DNA of 32,854 bases. Source: JABMNX01 sp964625905 (GTDB taxonomy: Bacteria; Patescibacteriota; Minisyncoccia; Phycocordibacterales; JABMNX01). The translations under genes were made by a program, and so were the position numbers. The notes below the pieces were generated by a model. That model searched no databases. It was not told the origin of the DNA and saw nothing but the letters and a program-made list of their open reading frames with translations. The stretch lies in NCBI GenBank assembly GCA_964625905.1, contig CAZVBS010000006.1:1-32854 (forward strand), written 5' to 3'. Below are positions 22,700-29,777 of this stretch, piece by piece (the first letter of the stretch is position 1; each line of letters starts with the position of its first letter).

Positions 22700-24646
22700 A
22701 TGAAAGAGTTAGTAATTGTATATGAACGTGAACAGGTTGACGTAGTAGAATGTTATCTAAAAACTACTAAAGACGCACAGGTCATAGCTTTTGATTATTG
22801 GATAGAACAAGATTTAAATAAGCGTGGCATTAAGTCTCTTCCGCTTATTAAGTACATCAAGCCGTGGGCTGATTTTACAAAACACGTAGTTTCATCGGAG
22901 GCTATTTCTAGGCAGTGGTACACATTAGCTGAGACATCTTTTTTAACATATAAAGGCATTTCTATTGGTGGAATGATTGAGGCGGCATTTTCTCATTATC
23001 TTCAAGAAGTGCAAGGTAGTTTGTATATCTTTGAGAGTATTTTAGATAGTCATAAGGATGTGGAATGTTTTATAGTGCCACATTCTACTATCCGTACTGG
23101 ACCAAATACTGGTCCTTTTGCTCAGTTTCAAGCCAGCATGATTATCAACGTTGGTAAGTTTGTTACACAGCATCATGCTATTGCATTTAAATCTATTGGT
23201 GTAATGCATGAAACAAAGACTGTGTTATTTCCACACCAAACTTTTTGGCGAAGGTTATTTTTACAGGTCTATAACTTTTGCATGAATACGTTTGTGTCAC
23301 GACGGTCTGTGCGTATTCTTGCGAGTGACCATTGGAGAAATATACGTACTGTAATTGAAAGAATGGATGATACTGAGCTTGTATTTGTTGACAGAAAAGA
23401 GATAAGGAATATTCCTCTTGCACAATTATTGAAATATAGAATTAGGTTTGTACACCCACTTGATGCGTTAACGCAAGATACACGTACTATCGCAAAAGCA
23501 CAACAAAAAGAGTTTAGAATTTCTTGGTCTGAGGCAAAGAAAGTAGTTGGCGCATTGCCAGGTTTTACCCATCAAGGTGTAAATTGGTGGCCTCTCGTCG
23601 AGCCAGCACTTAGTTTTGTTGTAGAGACATACGCCGAGCGTTTTATCGCCGACATTGAATCTATCGCTTCTATTCTTACAAAAGAACAAATTAACCGAGT
23701 GCTCATTCGGGCGAGCGTATCTGGCCAACATCATTTTTTTATTATGGGAGAATTACCACAACAGCTTGGTATCCCATCTGTTGAAATTCAACATGGTATT
23801 GGGGTTGGTATTTTAGGTCCTCATTCAGCATTCGGACATCTTCATGCAGATTTTGTGGCAGCATATGGACCATTTGTACGACATGCATTTGTACGTTCTG
23901 GTTATGCACCAGAACGAATACAATTAACAGGTTCTCCTCGTTTTGATCGTTACGTAACTGAACGTGATGCTGTAAATCCAGAGATACGCGATAAAAAGCT
24001 TATTGCTTTAGGATTAGATCCTAAACGTCCTGTTATTTTTGTTGTGATGCCAGCAGAACTCCATGGATGTATGTTCGGAACAACCAATTTGTTATCTTAT
24101 GAATACAGAGAGTACCTTCAATCACTTAGGGATATTAAAGAGGCACTTCCAGAGATACAGTACATATTTAAATTTCGCTCGCATGCATTGCTTGATGTAT
24201 ATAGTGATTATGCACATACGTTATTTCCCGAAGGAGGTATATCACTACAGAGTGGAGACCCATTCCCATTAATTCTCCTAAGCGACTTTGTATATTCATG
24301 TTTTTCAACACTAGCGAGTGAATGTATTATGGGACGAAAGCCTGTCATACTCTTTCCACTTAAAGCGAGTGATGCGTATTTTTACGAAGCACATAAAGAT
24401 GGAATAATCTCTGTACCACGTATTAATGAAAAAATTGGTCTACCTGTGCAAGAGGTGATAGCAGTTAGTCGTAAACTAATTAATGACAAGACATTTTACA
24501 TCGATGCAGTAAAAAAAGGTGAGCAATATTTATCGGAGAATTTTACTTTTACTGGCGACGCAGCTAAACAAGTTGCAGATTTTTTGCAAACCGTTTCGAT
24601 ATCTAAGAATAATCAAAATATGTATAATAATCGTTATGACAAATAA
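22700..24646 (+). CDS. Large GT-B-like protein of unknown function in a nonulosonate context
   Basis: This is a protein of 648 residues. The N-terminal half (1 to about 330) is not recognised. The C-terminal half looks like a GT-B fold: VEIQHGIGVGILGPHSAF (IQHG is typical of the cleft loop in polysaccharide glycosyltransferase and glycerophosphotransferase relatives), YAPERIQLTGSPRFDRY, a linker to PVIFVVMP, and SDFVYSCFSTLASECIMGRKPVILFP. That last segment resembles the CDP-glycerol glycerophosphotransferase/capsule KpsS region where a helix binds the donor phosphates. It overlaps the start of the CMP-nonulosonate synthetase gene by 11 bases, so it may be the nonulosonate transferase of this locus. 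That assignment is inference. It has no signal peptide. Confidence 0.6.
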   Translation: MKELVIVYEREQVDVVECYLKTTKDAQVIAFDYWIEQDLNKRGIKSLPLIKYIKPWADFTKHVVSSEAISRQWYTLAETSFLTYKGISIGGMIEAAFSHYLQEVQGSLYIFESILDSHKDVECFIVPHSTIRTGPNTGPFAQFQASMIINVGKFVTQHHAIAFKSIGVMHETKTVLFPHQTFWRRLFLQVYNFCMNTFVSRRSVRILASDHWRNIRTVIERMDDTELVFVDRKEIRNIPLAQLLKYRIRFVHPLDALTQDTRTIAKAQQKEFRISWSEAKKVVGALPGFTHQGVNWWPLVEPALSFVVETYAERFIADIESIASILTKEQINRVLIRASVSGQHHFFIMGELPQQLGIPSVEIQHGIGVGILGPHSAFGHLHADFVAAYGPFVRHAFVRSGYAPERIQLTGSPRFDRYVTERDAVNPEIRDKKLIALGLDPKRPVIFVVMPAELHGCMFGTTNLLSYEYREYLQSLRDIKEALPEIQYIFKFRSHALLDVYSDYAHTLFPEGGISLQSGDPFPLILLSDFVYSCFSTLASECIMGRKPVILFPLKASDAYFYEAHKDGIISVPRINEKIGLPVQEVIAVSRKLINDKTFYIDAVKKGEQYLSENFTFTGDAAKQVADFLQTVSISKNNQNMYNNRYDK

Positions 24647-25343
24647 AATACTTTGTATCATCCCAGCTAGAGGGGGAAGTAAAGGCGTTCCCAGAAAAAA
24701 TATTAAGCTTCTAAACGGTAAGCCACTCATACATTATACAATAACTGCAGCCTTAAAATCAGGTTTAATTGATAGATTGGTTGTATCAACTGAAGACGAT
24801 GAAATTGCTGAAATCGCCATTTCTTTAGGAGTAGAAGTTGTTAAGAGGCCGACCGAATTAGCATCTGACACTACTCTTACTGAACCTGTAATGTTTCATG
24901 CCCTTAAAACAGTTGAGACGGAAGGATATTTACCAGACTACATATCACTCATACAATGTACATCTCCTTTACTTACAGCAGATGTTGTTAAAGACGCAGT
25001 AGAAAAGGTCGTAGACAATAATGACGTTGACTCGTGTATTACTGTATTTAGTCCTGAGGGGTATGAATTTAAATGGAAAAAAGAGGAGAATGATTTATTT
25101 ACACCAGAGCATGATGTAGAAAATAGGCCACGACGACAAGATCTTGATTTGCCATACCATGAGAATGGGGCATTCTACATTACGAGAACGGAATTATTCA
25201 AAAAAACTAAGAATAGGTTTGGTGGAAATGAGGCCCGTATTGCCGCTATAGAAATGTCAGAAGAAGATTCTTTGCAAATTGATACACCATACCATTTCTT
25301 TCTTGCAGAAAATATAATGAGACGAAATGAAGGTGGTAAGTGA
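24636..25343 (+). CDS. neuA: CMP-nonulosonate (N-acetylneuraminate-type) cytidylyltransferase
   Basis: This enzyme of 235 residues activates a nine-carbon sialic acid-type sugar with CTP. The start at 24636 yields the canonical N terminus CIIPARGGSKGVPRKN, the nucleotide-binding P-loop-like signature of NeuA/KpsU family. Further conserved parts are DRLVVSTEDDEIAEIA, VVKRPTELASDTTLTEPV, LIQCTSPLLTADVV and the acidic C-terminal region. The frame is open further upstream, within the preceding gene, but that part has no family match. The family includes enzymes for Neu5Ac, legionaminic and pseudaminic acid, and related 3-deoxy sugars, so the exact sugar is open. Stop at 25343 is only 6 bases from the stop of the opposite-strand gene. 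Confidence 0.9.
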   Translation: MTNKILCIIPARGGSKGVPRKNIKLLNGKPLIHYTITAALKSGLIDRLVVSTEDDEIAEIAISLGVEVVKRPTELASDTTLTEPVMFHALKTVETEGYLPDYISLIQCTSPLLTADVVKDAVEKVVDNNDVDSCITVFSPEGYEFKWKKEENDLFTPEHDVENRPRRQDLDLPYHENGAFYITRTELFKKTKNRFGGNEARIAAIEMSEEDSLQIDTPYHFFLAENIMRRNEGGK

Positions 25344-25349
25344 TGGCAA

Positions 25350-26234
25350 TTATATATTCTCTGCGGTTATTATCAATGTATCCGTTCTGTCAATTGAAGA
25401 CAACATATTTTTGTACTCTTGATCTAGCTCCTTAGTCTTTAATTGAGACCATACAACATGTCCTCCTGGTTTATTTTGCGATAGCCAATGAAGGTGATTA
25501 GCTAACGGGAATCTCTGGTAACCATTTACAGTAATGTTAGAGAAGCCTGCTTCTTCTAAGAATTTTGTTATACTCTCTCTAGTATGAAGTATTAAGTGTT
25601 CACTCCAAAATGTGAAAGATTTAAAAGATTCATGTTCTAAGAATGTTATTAAGAAGTCACGCGCATGAGGTATTTCGATTATGATTTTTGCTCCAGTAGC
25701 CATTTTTTTTCGTATAGTTATCAATGTATTTATTGGATCGGTAAGGTGTTCTAAAACATGAAATAGTGTAACAATCTCATAATCACCCGGAGTATCTTCT
25801 ACTGATGGATATACTGTATATCCTAAATCAGATAAGCATTTACGTACAGAATCTTGAGGTTCCACAGCCGTAGTATCTAAAGCGATTGGCGACAAAAGAT
25901 CTAATATTCCACCAGAACCGGTTCCAACATCTAACCATTTTTTATTTGAAATTAATGCTTTGAATTGCTTATATCTACGTTCTGCATCTTCTTGTCCAGC
26001 AAGTAAGGCTGCTTTTCTATCTTGCGCACCAGTGTAGACAGTCTCTTTCTTATCTGAATAGTGTGAGACGTCCATATGGTCAGAGCGTGATAGGAATAGC
26101 ACATCTGATTTTGTACATTTTAAAACAGATATATCGTCACGGTCACGAACCTTTGGAAAATAGGGAACTATACTTTCATTGCTACAAATATTCAATTTAA
26201 TCAACAAATCTTTTATTTTATTATCAGTACTCAT
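25350..26234 (-). CDS. SAM-dependent methyltransferase, opposite strand
   Basis: This is the only reverse-strand gene in the window. It encodes 294 residues with a class I methyltransferase core: motif I WLDVGTGSGGILDLL, TTAVEPQDSVRKCL, and VTLFHVLEHLTDPINTLITIRKKM (Methyltransf_23 layout), then IIIEIPHARDFLITF. About 95 residues precede the core, with SRSDHMDVSHYSDKKETVYTG; this kind of extension occurs in methyltransferases of sialic-acid and capsule loci. The substrate is probably a nonulosonate or glycan intermediate but cannot be told. The gene is convergent with neuA (6 bases apart) and divergent from the neuB-like gene. Confidence 0.82.
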   Translation of the reverse strand: MSTDNKIKDLLIKLNICSNESIVPYFPKVRDRDDISVLKCTKSDVLFLSRSDHMDVSHYSDKKETVYTGAQDRKAALLAGQEDAERRYKQFKALISNKKWLDVGTGSGGILDLLSPIALDTTAVEPQDSVRKCLSDLGYTVYPSVEDTPGDYEIVTLFHVLEHLTDPINTLITIRKKMATGAKIIIEIPHARDFLITFLEHESFKSFTFWSEHLILHTRESITKFLEEAGFSNITVNGYQRFPLANHLHWLSQNKPGGHVVWSQLKTKELDQEYKNMLSSIDRTDTLIITAENI

Positions 26235-26246
26235 GGTTGTGCAGGC

Positions 26247-26274
26247 ATTATAATTAAAGAAGTTATATGGTTAA
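26247..26274 (-). promoter_or_regulatory. Promoter for the reverse-strand methyltransferase
   Basis: On the reverse strand TTAACC (26274-26269) and TATAAT (26252-26247) are 16 bases apart. Transcription would start near 26240, only about 6 bases before the ATG at 26234, another nearly leaderless mRNA. Confidence 0.5.
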
Positions 26275-26405
26275 TATAGTACGATATCGGGATGTTTGAA
26301 ACATACAAGCATATTATAATACAAACTATAAAATAAAAATAAGCATTTGTAAAGTATCTTTTTGCACCATTCCGTAGTTTTATACTCACAGATGAAATAA
26401 GTAAT

Positions 26406-26411
26406 AAGGAG
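26406..26411 (+). promoter_or_regulatory. Shine-Dalgarno site of the neuB-like gene
   Basis: AAGGAG stands 10 bases before the ATG at 26422. Most genes in this window lack such a site. A TATACT at 26381-26386 could be the -10 box, without a good -35. Confidence 0.6.
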
Positions 26412-26421
26412 CCAAAATATC

Positions 26422-27369
26422 ATGACCACAGTAAAGATTGGTGCAAAATTAGTTGGAGACGGACACCTGTGTTTTGTTGTTGCTGAAATCGGCATTAATC
26501 ACAACGGTTCATTGGAAATCGTGAAAAAAATGATTGATGTTGCGGTTGAGGCAGGATGTGACGCCGTCAAATTCCAAAAAAGAACCGTCCCCGTCATTTA
26601 TACCGAAGAAGAACTTGGGAAAGATCGTCCAGTTGACGTGGATGTTGTCTCTAATGCAGTACAACGTGGTGTTCTGTCTGACGATGCAGTTAAGCGTCTC
26701 ACAGACTCTGGTTTCAAAGACACCACGAATGGTGACTTGAAGTGGGCACTTGAGCTTACTGAAGATGAATACGGGAAGATTGACACGTATTGCAAAGAGA
26801 AAGGTATTCTCTGGTTTGCATCCCCATGGGATGAGGAAAGTGTTGATGTGCTGGAACAATTCAATCCGGTTGCATACAAGATCGCTTCCGCATCCCTGAC
26901 AGATGATGGACTACTTCAGCATATTCGATCAAAAAAATGTCCTATAATCATCTCAACTGGGATGAGTACGCTGGCGGAAGTCGAACATGCTGTTGACGTG
27001 CTCGGTACGAAGGACTTGATAATCCTTCATACGGTCTCAACATATCCGGCGAATAACGAAGACTTGAATCTTCGTGCTATCCAGACATTGCAGGATTTAT
27101 TTCCAGATGTCGTTGTTGGGTACAGTGGTCATGAGCGCGGCATTGCAACATCGGTGTGTGCTTTGGCATTCGGAGCACATATGGTTGAGCGTCACATGAC
27201 GCTCGAATATTCCATGTTTGGCTCCGATCAGGCTGCTAGCCTACAACCAAAAGGATTAGAACTTTTAGTGCGTGACATCCGAGCGTGTGAGGCAGCGTTT
27301 GGTTCGGGAATGAAAGAAGTCCTTCCAGCAGAAATTCCTATCAAGGAGAAATTAAGAAGGAAGGGATAA
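26422..27369 (+). CDS. neuB: NeuB-like nonulosonate synthase lacking the C-terminal SAF domain
   Basis: This protein of 315 residues is the TIM-barrel part of the NeuB family, which condenses phosphoenolpyruvate with a hexosamine-type sugar to make a nonulosonic acid. Motifs: AEIGINHNG (21-29), CDAVKFQKR (46-54), FASPWDEESV, IISTGMST (176-183), GYSGHERG (233-240) where classical NeuB has a GLSDH-like loop, and GAHMVERHMTL (251-261) with GSDQAASLQP. The protein ends with KEKLRRKG, exactly where the antifreeze-like SAF domain begins in classical NeuB, and no SAF follows. Such SAF-less relatives exist, so activity is plausible but the sugar is uncertain. Unlike its neighbours it has a strong ribosome-binding site and a clear terminator behind it. 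Confidence 0.85.
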   Translation: MTTVKIGAKLVGDGHLCFVVAEIGINHNGSLEIVKKMIDVAVEAGCDAVKFQKRTVPVIYTEEELGKDRPVDVDVVSNAVQRGVLSDDAVKRLTDSGFKDTTNGDLKWALELTEDEYGKIDTYCKEKGILWFASPWDEESVDVLEQFNPVAYKIASASLTDDGLLQHIRSKKCPIIISTGMSTLAEVEHAVDVLGTKDLIILHTVSTYPANNEDLNLRAIQTLQDLFPDVVVGYSGHERGIATSVCALAFGAHMVERHMTLEYSMFGSDQAASLQPKGLELLVRDIRACEAAFGSGMKEVLPAEIPIKEKLRRKG

Positions 27370-27379
27370 CGTAATTCAT

Positions 27380-27420
27380 AATGAGGTGGCTGTTTAACAA
27401 GACAGTTGCCTCATTTTTTT
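27380..27420 (+). terminator. Rho-independent terminator after the neuB-like gene
   Basis: A 14-base stem (27380-27393 with 27402-27415), all paired when three G-U wobbles are allowed, is followed by a T run (27414-27420). It begins 10 bases after the stop codon. Confidence 0.85.
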
Positions 27421-27476
27421 AATGTATAATTATGGAGCGGTATAAAAAAGTATAGATATAACGAGATATAATTTTT

Positions 27477-29261
27477 ATGAACTCAACCAAAAGCACAATA
27501 AATATTCTACGTACTACTTTTGGTAAGTATCGATTGCAAATAGCCAGCCTTGCCTTTTTAGGGCTTCTTGGTGGAATACTCGAAGGTATTGGTATTGGAG
27601 CCATTGTGCCACTTCTATCATTCCTTACTGCAGGCACAGAAGGTGTAAGCAACCCCATTACATCTGCTATTGCGAGCGGTTTTGAATTTGTTGGACTTGA
27701 GTTTAAATTTCGTAATGTAATAGGTCTAGTTTTTGTACTTTTCTTTTTGCGGTCCTTAGTGCTTGCAGTGTCTATATATATTCGAGCGACCATTAATGCT
27801 AACTTTATGAATCGTGAAATGGGTGAACTCACTTCAAGTACACTACACGCTAAGTGGGGTTTTTTGTTGCGACAAAAAGCAGGATATGTACAAACGACTA
27901 TTGTTCAACATGTCCAGAAAACAATGGCTTTGTTTCAGGCTCTTGCGCAGGTAATTCAGTCGTTTACTGGTCTTGCTATGTATCTCGTTGTTGCTGTTAG
28001 TATATCGTGGCGTATAACTGTGTTGACACTTATATTAGGAGCTGTATTGTTTTTGATTTCTCGTCCACTTGTCAGGAAGACGCGTAGTATTGGGGAACAA
28101 ACTACTGAACTAGAGAAAAGTGTTGCACATAACATTATTGAACATTTAGCTGGTTTAAAGACTGTAAAAGCTGCAGGAAAAGAAAAATCGGTTATCAGCA
28201 AGATACGCAACAACCTATATTCTTTACGTGGTCTTTTTATAAAAGATGCTGTCGTACGCTCTTTAGGAACTATTTTCATTCAGCCTATAGGTTTTTTATT
28301 TATTATGGTAATTTTTGCGGTAACATATCGTTCTCCTGGATTTAGTATTGCAGTTTTTGCAGCAACTGCGTATCTTATACAAAAAATCTTTGTGTACGTT
28401 GACTCCGGACAAGTCGCTCTGCATGGTATAAACGGACTTGTGCCGTATGCGGACAACATAAACAGATATAAGGAACAATCACAATTAGCAAATGAGCAAT
28501 CTTCAGATGCAGTTCAACAATTTAGTTTTGAAAAAAATATAGAATTTAAAGAAGTGTCGCTTTCGTATGAGGGGCGAGGGGAGGCTATTTCTAATATGAA
28601 CTTAGTAATACAAAAAGGTGAAGTGCTTGGTGTTGTTGGCCCGTCTGGAGCAGGTAAGACATCTTTTGTTGATCTTTTACTTCGTTTATTTAAACCAACA
28701 AATGGCTCGATTATAGTTGATAATCAAGATCTTGAAAATATATCTTTAGATGAATGGAGAAATCATATAGGTTATGTTTCTCAAGATTTATTCTTACTAA
28801 ATGAAGACATTGAAAGTAATATACGTTTTTACGATCCGTCTCTTTCACAAAAACAAATCGAAGGAGCGGCAAAAAAAGCACATATTTACGATGTAATACA
28901 AGAACTCCCTGAAAAGTTTAAGACAAATATAGGGGAGCGTGGAGTTATGCTTTCTATGGGACAGCGTCAGCGTATAGTTCTTGCGCGTATTTTAGCACGT
29001 AGTCCTGATATATTAATTCTTGATGAGGCTACCAGTGCGCTTGATTCAGAGTCAGAAGAGTTTATTAAACAGGCAATCAAAAAACTTCATGGTAAAACGA
29101 CAGTAATTGTTATTGCACATCGCCTTACTACTGTTATGGACGTAGACAGTCTTATCGTTATTGATAACGGTAAGATTGTTGAGAAAGGTAGCCCAGAGGA
29201 ATTATTAGAGGATACTAAATCCTATTTTCACAAACTTGTTCACTTGCGTGGAAATATATAA
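27477..29261 (+). CDS. ABC transporter, fused permease and ATPase (MsbA/PglK-type flippase candidate)
   Basis: This half-transporter of 594 residues has a six-helix membrane domain (about 20-330) followed by a nucleotide-binding domain. Visible motifs are Walker A GPSGAGKT (388-395), the Q-loop Q436 in GYVSQD, the ABC signature LSMGQ (492-496), Walker B ILILDE (512-517) and the H-loop histidine 548. As a homodimer it would move a lipid-linked substrate across the membrane. No Wzx flippase is seen in the window, so this protein is the best candidate for flipping the lipid-linked glycan, as PglK does in Campylobacter. Two TATAAT boxes in the preceding 55 bases (27425 and 27467), the first with an extended TG, could serve as promoter. 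A perfect hairpin terminator lies about 67 bases after the stop. Confidence 0.88.
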   Translation: MNSTKSTINILRTTFGKYRLQIASLAFLGLLGGILEGIGIGAIVPLLSFLTAGTEGVSNPITSAIASGFEFVGLEFKFRNVIGLVFVLFFLRSLVLAVSIYIRATINANFMNREMGELTSSTLHAKWGFLLRQKAGYVQTTIVQHVQKTMALFQALAQVIQSFTGLAMYLVVAVSISWRITVLTLILGAVLFLISRPLVRKTRSIGEQTTELEKSVAHNIIEHLAGLKTVKAAGKEKSVISKIRNNLYSLRGLFIKDAVVRSLGTIFIQPIGFLFIMVIFAVTYRSPGFSIAVFAATAYLIQKIFVYVDSGQVALHGINGLVPYADNINRYKEQSQLANEQSSDAVQQFSFEKNIEFKEVSLSYEGRGEAISNMNLVIQKGEVLGVVGPSGAGKTSFVDLLLRLFKPTNGSIIVDNQDLENISLDEWRNHIGYVSQDLFLLNEDIESNIRFYDPSLSQKQIEGAAKKAHIYDVIQELPEKFKTNIGERGVMLSMGQRQRIVLARILARSPDILILDEATSALDSESEEFIKQAIKKLHGKTTVIVIAHRLTTVMDVDSLIVIDNGKIVEKGSPEELLEDTKSYFHKLVHLRGNI

Positions 29262-29327
29262 TAAAATTTATTCCAAATTATAAAGACATAAATTCTTAAT
29301 TTGTTACAGCTTTCAGGTTTTATGAGT

Positions 29328-29362
29328 AAACCGCCATTCCGCTATAGCGGAATGGCGGTTTA
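29328..29362 (+). terminator. Perfect hairpin and T-rich tail after the ABC transporter
   Basis: Fifteen-base perfect arms (29328-29342 and 29347-29361) enclose a TATA loop. TATATTTT follows, so it can act as a terminator for the ABC gene. Its arms are related to those of the hairpin at 29557-29583. Confidence 0.75.
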
Positions 29363-29556
29363 TATTTTAATATAAGTGTGAAAAAACTTGAAAAATATTC
29401 TATACATACAGCATATTTATTGGCTATATACCACAAAATGACAATTTGTATAACAAATTACAAAAAGCAGGATTCATTTTAAAATTTAATAACCATTCCC
29501 TCCTATAACCCACGACCGTATATAAATGACGTATGTGTAAACAAAAACTACATACC

Positions 29557-29583
29557 CCACTATTTCGCTACGCGAAATGGTGG
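29557..29583 (+). repeat. Hairpin related to the one at 29328
   Basis: Arms CCACTATTTCGC (29557-29568) and GCGAAATGGTGG (29572-29583) pair with one wobble around a TAC loop; TTT follows. Compared with the hairpin at 29328, the changes in one arm are mostly matched in the other arm. Confidence 0.6.
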
Positions 29584-29641
29584 TTTGCTCTTTTCTTTAT
29601 TTCTTAACTCATGACTCAGGCCTCTAGACCACACTGTACGG

Positions 29642-29678
29642 CAGTTTGTCCTCAATCGCTTTGCTCTTGAACAAACTG
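29642..29678 (+). repeat. Structured repeat, copy A (17-base loop shared with 32461-32477)
   Basis: Stem arms CAGTTTGT (29642-29649) and ACAAACTG (29671-29678) are perfectly complementary. They enclose the loop CAATCGCTTTGCTCTTG at 29653-29669. The same 17 bases recur, reverse-complemented, at 32461-32477, between different but equally paired arms. GACAAACAG at 29692-29700 offers an alternative partner for the left arm. Confidence 0.65.
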
Positions 29679-29777
29679 GTTGCACTCCTTAGACAAACAG
29701 GCCACCGTGTCCGCAGACTAGCCTTACTCCTAATTATCCATGGAACCCCAGACTATTTAATGCTAAAGTAATAAGCA

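Larger units (their letters stand above)
29262..29777. other. 516-base intergenic region rich in hairpins, no gene seen
   Basis: No credible reading frame or tRNA was found. It holds a perfect terminator hairpin (29328-29362), a related hairpin (29557-29583), a 7+7 palindrome (AATTTGT/ACAAATT, 29443-29459) and a structured stretch 29617-29723 that contains a repeat shared with 32447-32502. The remainder is plain AT-rich sequence. The promoter of the ligase gene should be here but I cannot place it with confidence. Confidence 0.7.

Noticed and set aside
24519..24635. Upstream extension of the neuA frame
   Set aside because: It lies out of frame in the preceding gene; the conserved N terminus of the family starts at 24636.
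29322..29376. Tiny ORF starting with ATG through the terminator hairpin
   Set aside because: Seventeen codons made of the two hairpin arms; no ribosome-binding site and no sense as a peptide gene.
29363..29556. Possible small gene or tRNA between the two hairpins
   Set aside because: No cloverleaf and no frame of useful length; only short AT-rich palindromes.
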